Shown here: positions 8,046-17,763 of the stretch, piece after piece
How positions within the stretch are numbered: the stretch's first letter is position 1
How the letters are laid out: each line of letters starts with the position of its first letter
Source of the DNA: Calothrix sp. NIES-4101
GTDB lineage: Bacteria > Cyanobacteriota > Cyanobacteriia > Cyanobacteriales > Nostocaceae
Length of the DNA: 64,000 bases
NCBI GenBank assembly: GCA_004296455.1
Contig: AP018280.1
Coordinates: forward strand, 5,270,001 to 5,334,000
Direction: 5' to 3'
Program-made: the position numbers and the translations under genes
The notes under the pieces: model-generated
What the model saw: only the letters and a program-made list of their open reading frames with translations
What the model was told of the DNA's origin: nothing
The model's database searches: none

Positions 8046-10430
8046 ATGAATAAATTGGTTTTAGCCGAAGAAGCTTTTTTCTTTGAAGGGATGCTGGATT
8101 TGCTTTCAGTCATTGGTTTGGATGGCTACTTTAAGCGGATCAATCCGGCGTTTACTCAAACTCTTGGCTACTCAGAAGCAGAATACTTAGCTAGTCATTT
8201 TTTAGACTTCGTACATCCAGACGACCACTCTGCCACATTAGCAGAAATGGAGAAGTTAAAGGCAGGCGCACCTCTCGTCACATTCGATAACCGTTATCGA
8301 ACTCTTGCTGGTGGCTATCGATGGCTAGAATGGAGAGCATCATCGCAGATTGATAGGGTAGTGATATACTGCGTCGCTCGCGATATGACTCAGCACAAAG
8401 ATACAGAAGCCGCCCTAAAACGTGCTAACGAGGAGCTAGAACGACACACTGTTCAGTTAGAGCAGGTAAATGCATCACTGCAAGAAAGCGAAGAACGCAA
8501 CCAGTTGGCAATGAAAATTGCCCGGATGTATACCTTTGCATGGGATGTAGCCACCGATTATGTCAAGCGATCGCCCCATTGTGCTGACATTTTGGGTTTA
8601 AATTTGCCATCAGCAAAACGGGAAAAGTCTACCACTTTTTTTCAACGCATCCATCCTGATGATCGCGATCGCTTTATCGCAGAATTACAAGCACTCACAC
8701 CAGAAAACAACACTTACAGAACTACCTATCGAGTTGTACGCCCAGATGGACAGCTAATCATATTAGAGGAAATTGGCAGCGCCCTGTTTAACCAGCAAGG
8801 ACAGTTAACTCGACTAATTGGTATAACTGCCGATCTGACAGAACGTCAGCGACTGGAAGTTGAATTAGAAGAAAACCGGGCAATTTTACACAGACAATTA
8901 GCCGAAATTGAAACTATTTACCAGTCGGCTCCCATCGGCTTGAGTTTTCTGAATCAAGAACTGCGTTTTCTGCGGATTAACCAGCGTTTAGCAGAAATAA
9001 ATGGATTTTCCGTAGAGGAACACATTGGACGCACAATTCGGGAACTACTACCTGAACTCGCGGATACAGCCGAATCCTTGTTGTTGCCAATCTTAGAAAC
9101 GGGACAACCGCTATTAAATGTGGAAATTCGGGGTGAAACTCCCGCGCAACCAGGAGTTGAGCGGACATGGTTAGAGAACTTTTTGCCCTTGAAAGATGGC
9201 GATCGCGTCATTGGCATTAACACCGTTTGTCAAGAAATCACCGAGCGCAAACAGGCAGAAGCTCAACTAGAAAATTTACTCCAGCAAGAGCAAGCAGCAC
9301 GGGAAGCGGCAGAACGTGCCAACCGGACGAAAGATGAATTTCTGGCTATGCTCTCCCATGAACTGCGAACACCGCTTAACCCAATTTTAGGCTGGACAAA
9401 GATACTGCAATCACCACAAATCAGTGCCGACAAGCTCCAGGTGGGGTTAAGCACAATCGAACGTAACGTCAAACAGCAGGCGCAACTGATCGAGGATCTC
9501 CTTGATATCTCTCAAATTATTCATGGCAAACTCTCCCTTCACTTTACAACTATCAATTTAGCTGAGCAGATGATGTCGGCTCTGGAAACTGTTCGTTTAG
9601 CAGCGCAAGCAAAAGCTATTGAGATTGAAGTCATACTTGACCCTTCTGTGGAACATGTCAGGGGGGACGCTGTTAGATTGCAACAGGTGGTTTGGAATTT
9701 ACTGTCGAATGCGATTAAATTCACCCCTAAAGGGGGACAAGTGACGGTGCAGCTCACCTATGTTGATGACCATGCTCAAATTCAGGTAAGTGATACCGGA
9801 CAAGGTATTCAACCTGAATTTTTACCCCATGTGTTTGAGTTATTCCAACAACAGGATAGTTCTAGCACTCGCTTTTTTGGTGGATTGGGCTTAGGGCTGG
9901 CAATCACTCGTCAGCTAGTCGAAGCACATGGGGGTACTATCACTGTCGCTAGTGCTGGAGAAGGTCAGGGGTCTAAATTTACGGTACAGTTACCGTTGAT
10001 ACCTGCATCAAATCCTCATACTCCTGATGCTTGCAACAATCAAACAGTGAATTTAAAGAATCTAAGGGTGATTGTAGTCGATGATCACATAGATTCCCTA
10101 GAACTGATTAAGCTTTTACTGGAACAGGAAGGCGCAGTGGTTCAAGTCGCCTCTTCTGCTATCGAAGCCCTACCGATGCTGCTCCAAGCTGAATTCGATT
10201 TGCTCATCAGTGATATTGGGATGCCCGAAATGGACGGCTATACCTTTATGCGTCAGATTTGCGCTCTGCCACCTCAATTCAATGGCGAGATTTTGGCGAT
10301 CGCTCTGACTGCCTATGCCGGGGAGATTAATCAACGTCAAACCTTTGCTGCTGGATTTCAAGTGCATCTAGCCAAACCAATTGAACTCCAGCCCCTGCTA
10401 GATGCGATCGCCAAAATTATTAACCGATAA
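8046..10430 (+). CDS. Hybrid sensor histidine kinase with PAS domains and C-terminal receiver
   Basis: The 794-residue protein lacks membrane segments. The order is PAS (about 10-120), a short coiled coil, PAS (about 155-275), PAS (about 290-405), a second coiled coil, HisKA with SHELRTPLNPILGW (phospho-acceptor His438), and HATPase with N box (WNLLSNAIKFTPKGG), G1 (DTGQGI) and G2 (GGLGLGLAI). A receiver domain follows with VVDDHIDS and acceptor Asp723 in ISDIGMPEMDG. It is a cytoplasmic sensor that would autophosphorylate and pass phosphate to its own receiver. The signal is unknown; no PAS cofactor residue can be assigned. No partner regulator is adjacent. Confidence 0.93.
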   Translation: MNKLVLAEEAFFFEGMLDLLSVIGLDGYFKRINPAFTQTLGYSEAEYLASHFLDFVHPDDHSATLAEMEKLKAGAPLVTFDNRYRTLAGGYRWLEWRASSQIDRVVIYCVARDMTQHKDTEAALKRANEELERHTVQLEQVNASLQESEERNQLAMKIARMYTFAWDVATDYVKRSPHCADILGLNLPSAKREKSTTFFQRIHPDDRDRFIAELQALTPENNTYRTTYRVVRPDGQLIILEEIGSALFNQQGQLTRLIGITADLTERQRLEVELEENRAILHRQLAEIETIYQSAPIGLSFLNQELRFLRINQRLAEINGFSVEEHIGRTIRELLPELADTAESLLLPILETGQPLLNVEIRGETPAQPGVERTWLENFLPLKDGDRVIGINTVCQEITERKQAEAQLENLLQQEQAAREAAERANRTKDEFLAMLSHELRTPLNPILGWTKILQSPQISADKLQVGLSTIERNVKQQAQLIEDLLDISQIIHGKLSLHFTTINLAEQMMSALETVRLAAQAKAIEIEVILDPSVEHVRGDAVRLQQVVWNLLSNAIKFTPKGGQVTVQLTYVDDHAQIQVSDTGQGIQPEFLPHVFELFQQQDSSSTRFFGGLGLGLAITRQLVEAHGGTITVASAGEGQGSKFTVQLPLIPASNPHTPDACNNQTVNLKNLRVIVVDDHIDSLELIKLLLEQEGAVVQVASSAIEALPMLLQAEFDLLISDIGMPEMDGYTFMRQICALPPQFNGEILAIALTAYAGEINQRQTFAAGFQVHLAKPIELQPLLDAIAKIINR

Positions 10431-10624
10431 CTTTTTTACTTACTATTCAAGCTAAATCTCTTGGTGCAACTGTATTTTTTTGTGCGGCGATGAAAGCGAA
10501 ATATACCAACGTGCCGACTCCAGCAGTGAGGCGCTTTTTTGTCAATTTTGTAATAACGATGGTAACTTAATATGTCAGGCAGTCTCACAAACTAGCAAAT
10601 TTACTAGCAAAATCACCCAAGCTG

Positions 10625-11653
10625 ATGATTGAAGTCGAGCATTTAAGTAAAATATACGGCTCTACCGCAGCCATTACCGACGTGACATTTAACGTCGAGG
10701 AAGGCGAAATCTTGGGATTTTTAGGCCCCAATGGTGCGGGTAAAACCACAACTATGCGGATTTTATCTGGATACCTACCAGCTACACATGGTACAGCTAA
10801 GATTGCTGGTTTTGATGTCCATGAAAATTCTCTCTCAGTACGTCAACGTATTGGTTATTTACCAGAAAACCCTCCTTTATATCCCGAAATGACCATAGAA
10901 GGGTTTTTGTATTTCGTCGCCAGAATCAAAGGAGTTCCCGCAGGCGATCGCGCAGAAAAAGTTAAAATAGCTCTGGAAAAGTGTAATTTGAGCGATCGTC
11001 GTCACACAATTATTCGCAAACTTTCCAAAGGCTACAAACAACGAGTCGGTATCGCCCAAGCGATCGTTCATGATCCCCCAGCTATCATTCTCGATGAACC
11101 CACCGTCGGACTTGATCCCCGACAAATCATCGATGTGCGGAATTTAATCAAAAGTTTAGCCGGAAGCCACACAATCGTACTTTCGACGCATATTTTGCCG
11201 GAAGTCAGTATGACTTGCAACCGTATTGCCATTATTAACAAAGGTAAAGTCGTCGCCACAAACACTCCCGAAAACCTGATGAACCAACTCACGGGAGGTT
11301 CTGGGTACGAATTAGAAATTAGTGGAGAGGCAAATTTAGCCAAACAGGTATTGCAGCAATTGGTGGACGTGATTTTGGTAGAATCAATTCCGACTGTGGG
11401 AGCCAACGGAATACCACTGCCGCAAAATCGCACTTGTTTGCGAGTCATCACACAACCGGGAAGTGAACCTGGAAGTGATATTGCAGCTATATTATTGCAA
11501 GCAGGTTTTCAGTTATATGAAATGCGGCGTGTTAGCGCTACCCTGGAAGATGTGTTTTTGCAGCTAACGACTGAAGAGAAAACTCTAGAAACCAGAGAAT
11601 CAGAAGAATCTCCAGTCGAATCAACCGAAACCGAAGAAGGAGAAGTCGAATAA
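10625..11653 (+). CDS. ABC transporter ATP-binding protein (GldA-like)
   Basis: The nucleotide-binding subunit has Walker A GPNGAGKTTT (about 34-43), Q-loop region YLPENPPLYPEMT, signature LSKGYKQR, Walker B IILDEPTVGLDP and switch His in STHILPE. The ~100-residue C-terminal extension with a very acidic tail resembles drug/gliding-type exporters. The stop codon abuts the ATG of the permease gene, and the GldG-like and DUF4340 genes follow, so this is the motor of a four-gene ABC-2 exporter. Substrate is unknown. GldAFG names come from Bacteroidetes gliding proteins; function in cyanobacteria is inference. Confidence 0.93.
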   Translation: MIEVEHLSKIYGSTAAITDVTFNVEEGEILGFLGPNGAGKTTTMRILSGYLPATHGTAKIAGFDVHENSLSVRQRIGYLPENPPLYPEMTIEGFLYFVARIKGVPAGDRAEKVKIALEKCNLSDRRHTIIRKLSKGYKQRVGIAQAIVHDPPAIILDEPTVGLDPRQIIDVRNLIKSLAGSHTIVLSTHILPEVSMTCNRIAIINKGKVVATNTPENLMNQLTGGSGYELEISGEANLAKQVLQQLVDVILVESIPTVGANGIPLPQNRTCLRVITQPGSEPGSDIAAILLQAGFQLYEMRRVSATLEDVFLQLTTEEKTLETRESEESPVESTETEEGEVE

Positions 11654-12457
11654 ATGGGTATCATATTCAGTAATATTATTGCCATTTATCGGCGGGAATT
11701 ACAAAGCTACTTTGTGTCACCATTAGCATATGCGATCGCGGGAATTTTTTGGTTTTTGGCGGGTTTATTTTTTGTCATTATTCTCCAAGATATCCTTCAG
11801 TTTGTAAATAAGTTGGATATCCAAGGACAGCAATTTCCTGGCTCGGTTCCTCCATTGGATGTCCCTTACGAATTTTTGCGAGCATTCCTTGACAGAATGG
11901 GTTGGTTACTGTTGTTTATATTGCCAGTTTTATCAATGGGTTTATATGCTGAAGAGCGCAAACGCGGAACCCTAGAATTACTGGCGACATCACCAATCAC
12001 GAATTGGGCTGTTGCTGTTGGTAAGTTATTGGGAGTGTTAACGTTTTTCATTGCGATGGTAGTACCAATGATGATATTTGAAGCTATTGTTTTGAGTGCA
12101 GCTACTCCGTCAATATCACCGGGAATAATTTTTCTGGGTCATTTAGCGTTAATTTTGCTAGCAGGAGCAATTCTATCTATCGGGATGTTTATTTCTTCTT
12201 TGACTGATAGTACAATCCTTTCGGCAGTTTTGACTTTTGCAGTGATTTTATTACTATTATTTGTCGATTTAATTGCCACAAACCTCAGTGGATTTGTAGG
12301 AGATGCCCTCGGTTATTTATCCCTATTGAAGCATTACAATAATCTCATTCAAGGTATCTTCGATACGAGTAGTTTAATCTTATTTTTCAGCTATATTATT
12401 TTAGGAATTTTTCTCACAGCACAATCAATAGATGCCTTACGTTTCCAAAGACAATAA
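11654..12457 (+). CDS. ABC-2 type permease (GldF-like)
   Basis: This 267-residue protein has about six membrane helices and the ABC-2 hallmark around EERKRGTLELLATSPITNW in the first cytoplasmic loop. The ATG directly follows the stop of the ATPase gene, indicating translational coupling. The two proteins would form an exporter core in the cytoplasmic membrane with the GldG-like protein encoded next. Confidence 0.92.
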   Translation: MGIIFSNIIAIYRRELQSYFVSPLAYAIAGIFWFLAGLFFVIILQDILQFVNKLDIQGQQFPGSVPPLDVPYEFLRAFLDRMGWLLLFILPVLSMGLYAEERKRGTLELLATSPITNWAVAVGKLLGVLTFFIAMVVPMMIFEAIVLSAATPSISPGIIFLGHLALILLAGAILSIGMFISSLTDSTILSAVLTFAVILLLLFVDLIATNLSGFVGDALGYLSLLKHYNNLIQGIFDTSSLILFFSYIILGIFLTAQSIDALRFQRQ

Positions 12458-12608
12458 TTATTTTTTGAAATTTTTGGCGTTTGGTAACTAAAAAATAGGC
12501 ATTAGTAGGTATTGATTTGCCATTAATAATAAATAAAATACCTATATACCTATGATTATCCTTTCTTTAATAACTCAATAAATAGTAACGAATCAACATA
12601 GCTCAATA

Positions 12609-14144
12609 ATGAAACAAATAAGACCTAAAAAAACTTGGAAACTATTATTTTTACTCGGCCCCTTCCTAGTAAGCACGGGTTTAGTTGTCGGTTTAATTGG
12701 TGGGCAATGGGGAATTATTCCACTGTTATTCTTAATACCTGGAATTGTAATTATCATTACTTGGTTTATCTGGCAAAGTCAGACCACTAAGTGGTGGGCA
12801 AAACGTTCTACCCAAGCGGGAACAAACGCATTATTAGCAACACTAGCCGTATTAGCAATATTAGGATTAATTAATTTTTTGGGAAGTCGCTACCACTTCC
12901 GCACAGATTTAACCGAAGCAAAATTATTTAGCCTCGCTCCACAAACCCTTGAACTAGTCAAAACATTATCTCAACCAGTCAAAGTATCCATATTTGATGC
13001 TACTCAAAATCCTCAAGACCGCGACTTACTCGAAAACTACCGTCGCCAAAATGATAAATTTCAATTTGAGTATATTGATCCTCAAGCAAGACCTGTTCTC
13101 GCCCGCCAATTTGGTGTTAAACAACCAGGTGAAGTTTATCTAGAGGGTAATCAAAAACGTAAACTAGTACAAGTAGTTAATCAAAGCGATCGCCTTTCGG
13201 AAATTCTCCTGACTAACCGCTTAGAACAGGTTATCTCCGGTAAAGTCAACAAAGCTTACTTTCTCCAAGGACATGGAGAATATCAACTGACACCGGGCGA
13301 AAATGGCATTTCCTTTGCAGTTCAAGCTCTAAACAATAAAAACTTCATCACCGAGCCGCTAAATCTAGCAGAACAAGGTAAAGTTCCCGAAGATGCCAAC
13401 GTCATTATTATTGCAGGTACAAAACGTGCCCTCTTCGACAACGAAGCCCAAGCAATACAAGAATACCTCAAGCGTGGTGGTAACGTCTTTCTGATGATTG
13501 ACCCCGATGCTAACCCCAAACTCGACCCCTTACTGAATGAATGGGGCATAAAACTGGATAATCGCTTGGCGGTACAACCCGCAAGTGATTATGGCCCAGT
13601 CGTTATCATTGTCACCCAATACGGCAACCATCCGATCACCAAAGACTTTGGTAACAACATCTCTTACTATGATTTGGCCCGCCCGATCGCCACAACCCCC
13701 GTCAACGGAGTCCAAAGCACTCCCTTACTACTGACAAAATCCTTCCCCGATAGCTGGGCTGAAAGTGACCAAAAAAGCGAAAAACTAGAATTTAACGAAG
13801 GTAAAGATATTAAGGGGCCACTTAATTTAGGTATCGCTTTGACTAGAAAAGTCAGTAATGCACCCACACCTAATCAAGAATCCCGTCTAGTCGTAATCGG
13901 CAACTCCAACTTTGTGACTGATCGTTTATTTGAGAAACAAATCAATGGAGATGTATTCCTCAACTCTGTCACTTGGCTAAGTCAACAAGACCAACAACCC
14001 CTTTCGATTCGACCAAAAGAAGCCAAAAACCGGCGCATTAATTTATCCACAGCACAGGCAATACTTCTGCAACTCTCATCATTATTAGTTCTACCTTTTC
14101 TGGGTTTTCTCAGCGCAGGTTTATTGTGGTGGCAAAGAAGGTAA
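12609..14144 (+). CDS. GldG-family ABC exporter auxiliary protein
   Basis: The 511-residue protein has three N-terminal hydrophobic helices (about 10-105), a large extracytoplasmic domain beginning FRTDLTEAKLFSLAPQT, and a C-terminal helix ending in WWQRR. The TEAKLFSLAPQT block and a later NVFLMIDPDANP segment are typical of the GldG/IFT-associated domain found beside ABC-2 exporters. It is separated from the permease gene by 151 bp without an obvious terminator. It likely works in the same membrane complex; the substrate cannot be read from sequence. Confidence 0.87.
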   Translation: MKQIRPKKTWKLLFLLGPFLVSTGLVVGLIGGQWGIIPLLFLIPGIVIIITWFIWQSQTTKWWAKRSTQAGTNALLATLAVLAILGLINFLGSRYHFRTDLTEAKLFSLAPQTLELVKTLSQPVKVSIFDATQNPQDRDLLENYRRQNDKFQFEYIDPQARPVLARQFGVKQPGEVYLEGNQKRKLVQVVNQSDRLSEILLTNRLEQVISGKVNKAYFLQGHGEYQLTPGENGISFAVQALNNKNFITEPLNLAEQGKVPEDANVIIIAGTKRALFDNEAQAIQEYLKRGGNVFLMIDPDANPKLDPLLNEWGIKLDNRLAVQPASDYGPVVIIVTQYGNHPITKDFGNNISYYDLARPIATTPVNGVQSTPLLLTKSFPDSWAESDQKSEKLEFNEGKDIKGPLNLGIALTRKVSNAPTPNQESRLVVIGNSNFVTDRLFEKQINGDVFLNSVTWLSQQDQQPLSIRPKEAKNRRINLSTAQAILLQLSSLLVLPFLGFLSAGLLWWQRR

Positions 14145-14254
14145 TTTCGCGGAGATGGGGAGATGGGGGAGAGAGAAATAGTACAAGCTACGTAACTTTA
14201 TAGCTTGTGTTTACTAATTGATTAAACATCTAATTAAATACCCATTAACTATTC

Positions 14255-14905
14255 ATGAAACTACAACGAACAACTTTAATATTGCTATTGCTGGCGTTGG
14301 GTTTGGGTAGCGTTGTCTACTTTTTGGAAAGTCAAGGGTTGACACAACGCCAGGAGTCACAAGAAAACAAACAGCAGATTTTTACCTTTACTGCTGATGA
14401 TGTGCGATCGCTAAATATCAATCAAAATAATCTCAATATTACTATTGAACGCAGCACCAGCCCCAATCCTCCAAAATGGATTTTGAAATCGCCGGTATCT
14501 TCACCAGCAAGCGATGCATCCGTATCTTTTTTAATGAATCTGTTAGTCCAAGGCAAAGTTGAGCGTGTGATTAATGCTGAGAGTAACCAATTAAAAGAAT
14601 TTGGTTTAGATCAGCCCATGGCAACTATTGCAATTAACCTCAGAAACCAGCAAAATTATCAATTAATTTTGGGTAAGTCTGATTTTAACGACCGTTTTTT
14701 ATATGCTCAAACCAAAAATAGCAATCAACCCGATGGCAAAATAAATGTATTATTAGTTTCCAAAGATTTCAGTAATGCTGTAAATCGGCAATTATCAGAA
14801 TGGCAACAAACAGGCAATACTCCAGCCAATAATCAAATCCAAGATTCTACACCTTTACCTAATTCCACACCTTTACCTGTACCGACTTTCACACCATCAC
14901 CCTAA
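14255..14905 (+). CDS. DUF4340 domain protein
   Basis: The protein has one N-terminal membrane helix (TLILLLLALGLGSVVYFLE), then a periplasmic DUF4340 domain with VRSLNINQNNLNITIER and a LKEFGLDQPMATIAI segment. The C-terminus is a Pro/Thr-rich tail with repeated TPLP units. DUF4340 proteins commonly follow GldG-like genes, which matches the order here. It is probably an anchored accessory protein of the exporter. No enzymatic motif is seen. Confidence 0.85.
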   Translation: MKLQRTTLILLLLALGLGSVVYFLESQGLTQRQESQENKQQIFTFTADDVRSLNINQNNLNITIERSTSPNPPKWILKSPVSSPASDASVSFLMNLLVQGKVERVINAESNQLKEFGLDQPMATIAINLRNQQNYQLILGKSDFNDRFLYAQTKNSNQPDGKINVLLVSKDFSNAVNRQLSEWQQTGNTPANNQIQDSTPLPNSTPLPVPTFTPSP

Positions 14906-15226
14906 AAAATCAACAACTTTAAATTCTGGCATTGCTGAATCAGGGAATGATATCGTGTCCGGTTGAATACTTATTATTAAGACTGACACGGAGACTTAGA
15001 GACGCAGGGACGCGGAGAAATTTTAATTGTAAGTGATGAGCCGAACATGATATGAAATTTGATGTATTGAAATCTCAAACTCTTTATCCTCTCTGCCCCT
15101 CTGTGTGAAAGAAATTATCCCGCGTTTATACAAGCCTAAATTCTTAATTTCGGTTCTCATCACAGTTTGTAAGTCAATACAGCACTTGAATGACTCATGG
15201 ACTGTCAAAAAATAGGAATGTAAATT
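14906..15226 (+). other. Intergenic region with cyanobacterial-type repeat
   Basis: There is no gene here. The stretch around 14985-15020 (gacacggagacttagagacg, then cagggacgcgg) is the kind of short dispersed repeat common between Nostocales genes. The segment at 15085-15110 (CTCTGCCCCTCTGTGTG) is roughly its reverse complement, so the two could form a long imperfect hairpin. Confidence 0.4.
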
Positions 15227-15517
15227 TTAAGATTCAGTTATCTTTTCTTGAAAATACCTATGATTCTCAATGATTTTTGCATTAGGTAAAGAGATCAGCA
15301 AGTCGATGATAGGTTTATGTTTTTTGTGGAACTTCAATAATTCTAAATAAGCAAGCGGCACAATCAGAGGCCAGAAAATAGTTGCGATCGCCAATATCAC
15401 ACCAGAAATGTAGCGCGTTTTTACACTCATCTCTGGATCATTTATAAAAAAAAAGAACCATTCCTTAAAGAATAAGGCAGCTAACAAAGTATAAAAACCT
15501 AACAACAGATACATCAT
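15227..15517 (-). CDS. Small hypothetical membrane protein
   Basis: The 96-residue protein has two hydrophobic helices (about 3-28 and 37-62). A short loop with NDPEMSVKTRYISG separates them, and the cytoplasm-like tail is polar and basic. I do not recognise a family. It stands alone on the minus strand between two long intergenic stretches. The codon use looks normal for the genome and the hydrophobic pattern is protein-like, which is why it is kept. Confidence 0.62.
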   Translation of the reverse strand: MMYLLLGFYTLLAALFFKEWFFFFINDPEMSVKTRYISGVILAIATIFWPLIVPLAYLELLKFHKKHKPIIDLLISLPNAKIIENHRYFQEKITES

Positions 15518-16097
15518 AATTCACAATACTGCAATAATTAAACTGTGGCAGAAGCAGCACCTATTGAGTTACTCATCTACTGGTATCCAATCTTTAAACC
15601 CCAAACCTCAAGTAGCTGAAAAACAAACTCGGTTTACGTATCAAAATCTTATTGTGATGTTGCGAACAACCCGTTGGTCGAGCATAAGCTTTTATTCCTC
15701 TCCCAAGCACTCAGCAAAATAAGTTACATATTATACAAAATTTTAATCAGAACATTTTGATTTAGTTGTTGTCTCAATTGTAAACCTATTTTTCAAAATT
15801 AACATGAGATTATCTACGTAAAGATGTTACATTGCTGTCACAATATATCTAGTTAAAACAATTACTTTTACCAAGTTTTATTGAGCTTTTGATCATGGTT
15901 TAATTCTTTTTTCAGTAAAAATAACTACATAAGCAGTATTAATGATGTTGTATTTTTGCCTGGAAGTGTAAATTTGTAAAAGTGATACTTTTTACTGGTA
16001 TGTAAATATATGGAATAAATTGCATTCAAGAAATGTTGTGCAAACAGCTTATATAGTAGAGAAATTAGGCAAATAATCGGCAAATAAATGTAATTTG
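15518..16097 (+). other. 580-bp intergenic region
   Basis: The region is AT-rich and has no convincing open frame, RNA gene or repeat. It separates a minus-strand gene from purU and presumably holds both promoters. I see nothing else in it. Confidence 0.4.
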
Positions 16098-16973
16098 ATG
16101 ACAATTCCAACAGCTACTCTATTAATTTCCTGTCCTGATCACAAAGGGCTAGTTGCGAAAATCGCCAATTTTATTTATGCAAATGGAGGTAATATAATTC
16201 ACGCCGATCAACATACAGATTTTGCGGCTGGATTGTTCTTAACTCGCTTGGAATGGCAATTAGAGGGATTTAACTTACCCCGTGATTTGATTGCATCTGC
16301 ATTTAATGAGTTCGCGAAGCATCACGAAGTGTTCGCTCAACCGTTAAAAGCTAAATGGGAACTGCATTTTTCTGATACTGTCCCCCGAATTGCCATCTGG
16401 GTGAGTAAACAAGACCATTGTCTCTACGATTTAATTTGGCGACATCGGGCACGAGAGTTTGCGGCGGAAATACCTCTAATTATCAGCAATCATCCGAATT
16501 TAAAATTTGTGGCAGACCAATTTGGAATTGATTACCATCATATTCCCGTCACAAAAGAGAACAAAGTCGAACAAGAAGTCCAACAACTCGAAGTATTGCG
16601 GCAATACAACATCGACTTAGTCATATTGGCAAAGTACATGCAGATTTTAAGTGCAGATTTCGTGGCTAAGTTCCCCCAAGTAATTAATATCCATCATTCA
16701 TTTTTACCCGCTTTTGTCGGTGCAAACCCTTACCATAAAGCCTTTGAACGTGGTGTCAAAATTATTGGGGCGACAGCACATTATGTCACATCCGATTTGG
16801 ATGCTGGGCCAATTATTGAGCAAGATGTGGTGCGGGTTAGCCATCGTGACGAAGTTGCAGATTTGATTCGCAAAGGTAAGGATTTGGAACGAATTGTCTT
16901 GGCAAGGGCTGTGCGATCGCATTTGCAAAATCGTGTCTTAGTATATGGTAATCGCACAGTAGTATTTGAGTAG
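16098..16973 (+). CDS. purU: Formyltetrahydrofolate deformylase
   Basis: The enzyme hydrolyses 10-formyltetrahydrofolate to formate and tetrahydrofolate, balancing one-carbon units. Residues about 5-80 are an ACT domain (LLISCPDHKGLVAKIANFIY). The rest is the formyltransferase fold with the catalytic block INIHHSFLPAFVGANPYH and TSDLDAGPIIEQ, where the Asn-His-Asp set of hydrolases can be seen. The ATG at 16098 is preferred over a TTG one codon upstream. The length of 291 residues is normal. The gene stands alone. Confidence 0.95.
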   Translation: MTIPTATLLISCPDHKGLVAKIANFIYANGGNIIHADQHTDFAAGLFLTRLEWQLEGFNLPRDLIASAFNEFAKHHEVFAQPLKAKWELHFSDTVPRIAIWVSKQDHCLYDLIWRHRAREFAAEIPLIISNHPNLKFVADQFGIDYHHIPVTKENKVEQEVQQLEVLRQYNIDLVILAKYMQILSADFVAKFPQVINIHHSFLPAFVGANPYHKAFERGVKIIGATAHYVTSDLDAGPIIEQDVVRVSHRDEVADLIRKGKDLERIVLARAVRSHLQNRVLVYGNRTVVFE

Positions 16974-17048
16974 AGTCAGAAAACCTGAACTGAATGCATA
17001 ATTAAGAAAGATTAAGACACACTCATAAATTCCCAATCTCAGACATCA

Positions 17049-17726
17049 ATGAGTCAAACAGCTTTAAATTTAGTTGCTATATCTATTTTCTTAATGACCG
17101 TATCCACTCTACTCGGACCATTAATCAACTTATCACCAGCAGTCCCAGCCGTTGCCACTTTTACCATTCTAGGTATTGCCACCCTCGATAGTTTTGCACT
17201 TCAAGGTAAAGGTGGAAATGTATTTATTGATTGGGTTGCGGGATTTTCACCAGCACATCGAGAACGTATTGCCCATCATGAAGCGGGGCATTTTTTGGTA
17301 GCTTACAAGTTAGGCATTCCCATTACTGGCTACACTCTCAGCGCTTGGGAAGCTTTAAAACAAGGACAAACTGGACAAGGCGGTGTGAGTTTTAATGATG
17401 CTGAGTTAGCAACACAACTTCAGCAGGGAAAAATTACCGCCCAAATGTTGGATCGATATTGTACGGTATGGATGGCAGGTATTGCCGCAGAAACAATAGT
17501 TTATAGTAATGCCGAAGGGGGTAAGGATGATAAAACCAAGCTGGCAGGAGTCTTGAAGAGTTTAGGTTTTGTGGAATCTACTTGCGAGCAAAAACAAAGA
17601 TTTTCTGCCCTGCAAGCAAAAACTATCATCGAAGAAAATTGGTTAGCCTATCAAAACTTAGTCACAAGTATGCAGCAACGTGCATCGGTTGAGGAATGTA
17701 TGAGTTTATTGAGTGCTGAATCATAA
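17049..17726 (+). CDS. M41 (FtsH-like) zinc peptidase domain protein without AAA domain
   Basis: The 225-residue protein has two N-terminal hydrophobic helices (about 3-50), then the zinc-protease motif HEAGH at 77-81 within RIAHHEAGHFLVAY. The downstream GIAAETIVYSNAEGGKDD provides the acidic third-ligand region seen in FtsH peptidase domains. The AAA ATPase domain of true FtsH is absent, and nothing upstream encodes one. It is probably an ATP-independent membrane peptidase or a partner of a separate ATPase. It is convergent with the GGDEF gene, 37 bp away. Confidence 0.85.
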   Translation: MSQTALNLVAISIFLMTVSTLLGPLINLSPAVPAVATFTILGIATLDSFALQGKGGNVFIDWVAGFSPAHRERIAHHEAGHFLVAYKLGIPITGYTLSAWEALKQGQTGQGGVSFNDAELATQLQQGKITAQMLDRYCTVWMAGIAAETIVYSNAEGGKDDKTKLAGVLKSLGFVESTCEQKQRFSALQAKTIIEENWLAYQNLVTSMQQRASVEECMSLLSAES

Positions 17727-17763
17727 TCTTGATCTCAATATCTTTTCTCCAATTCCCATGACT

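Noticed and set aside
8954-9757. Several antisense frames inside the hybrid kinase gene
   Set aside because: They overlap conserved PAS and HisKA coding sequence, and their products look like reverse-strand shadows.
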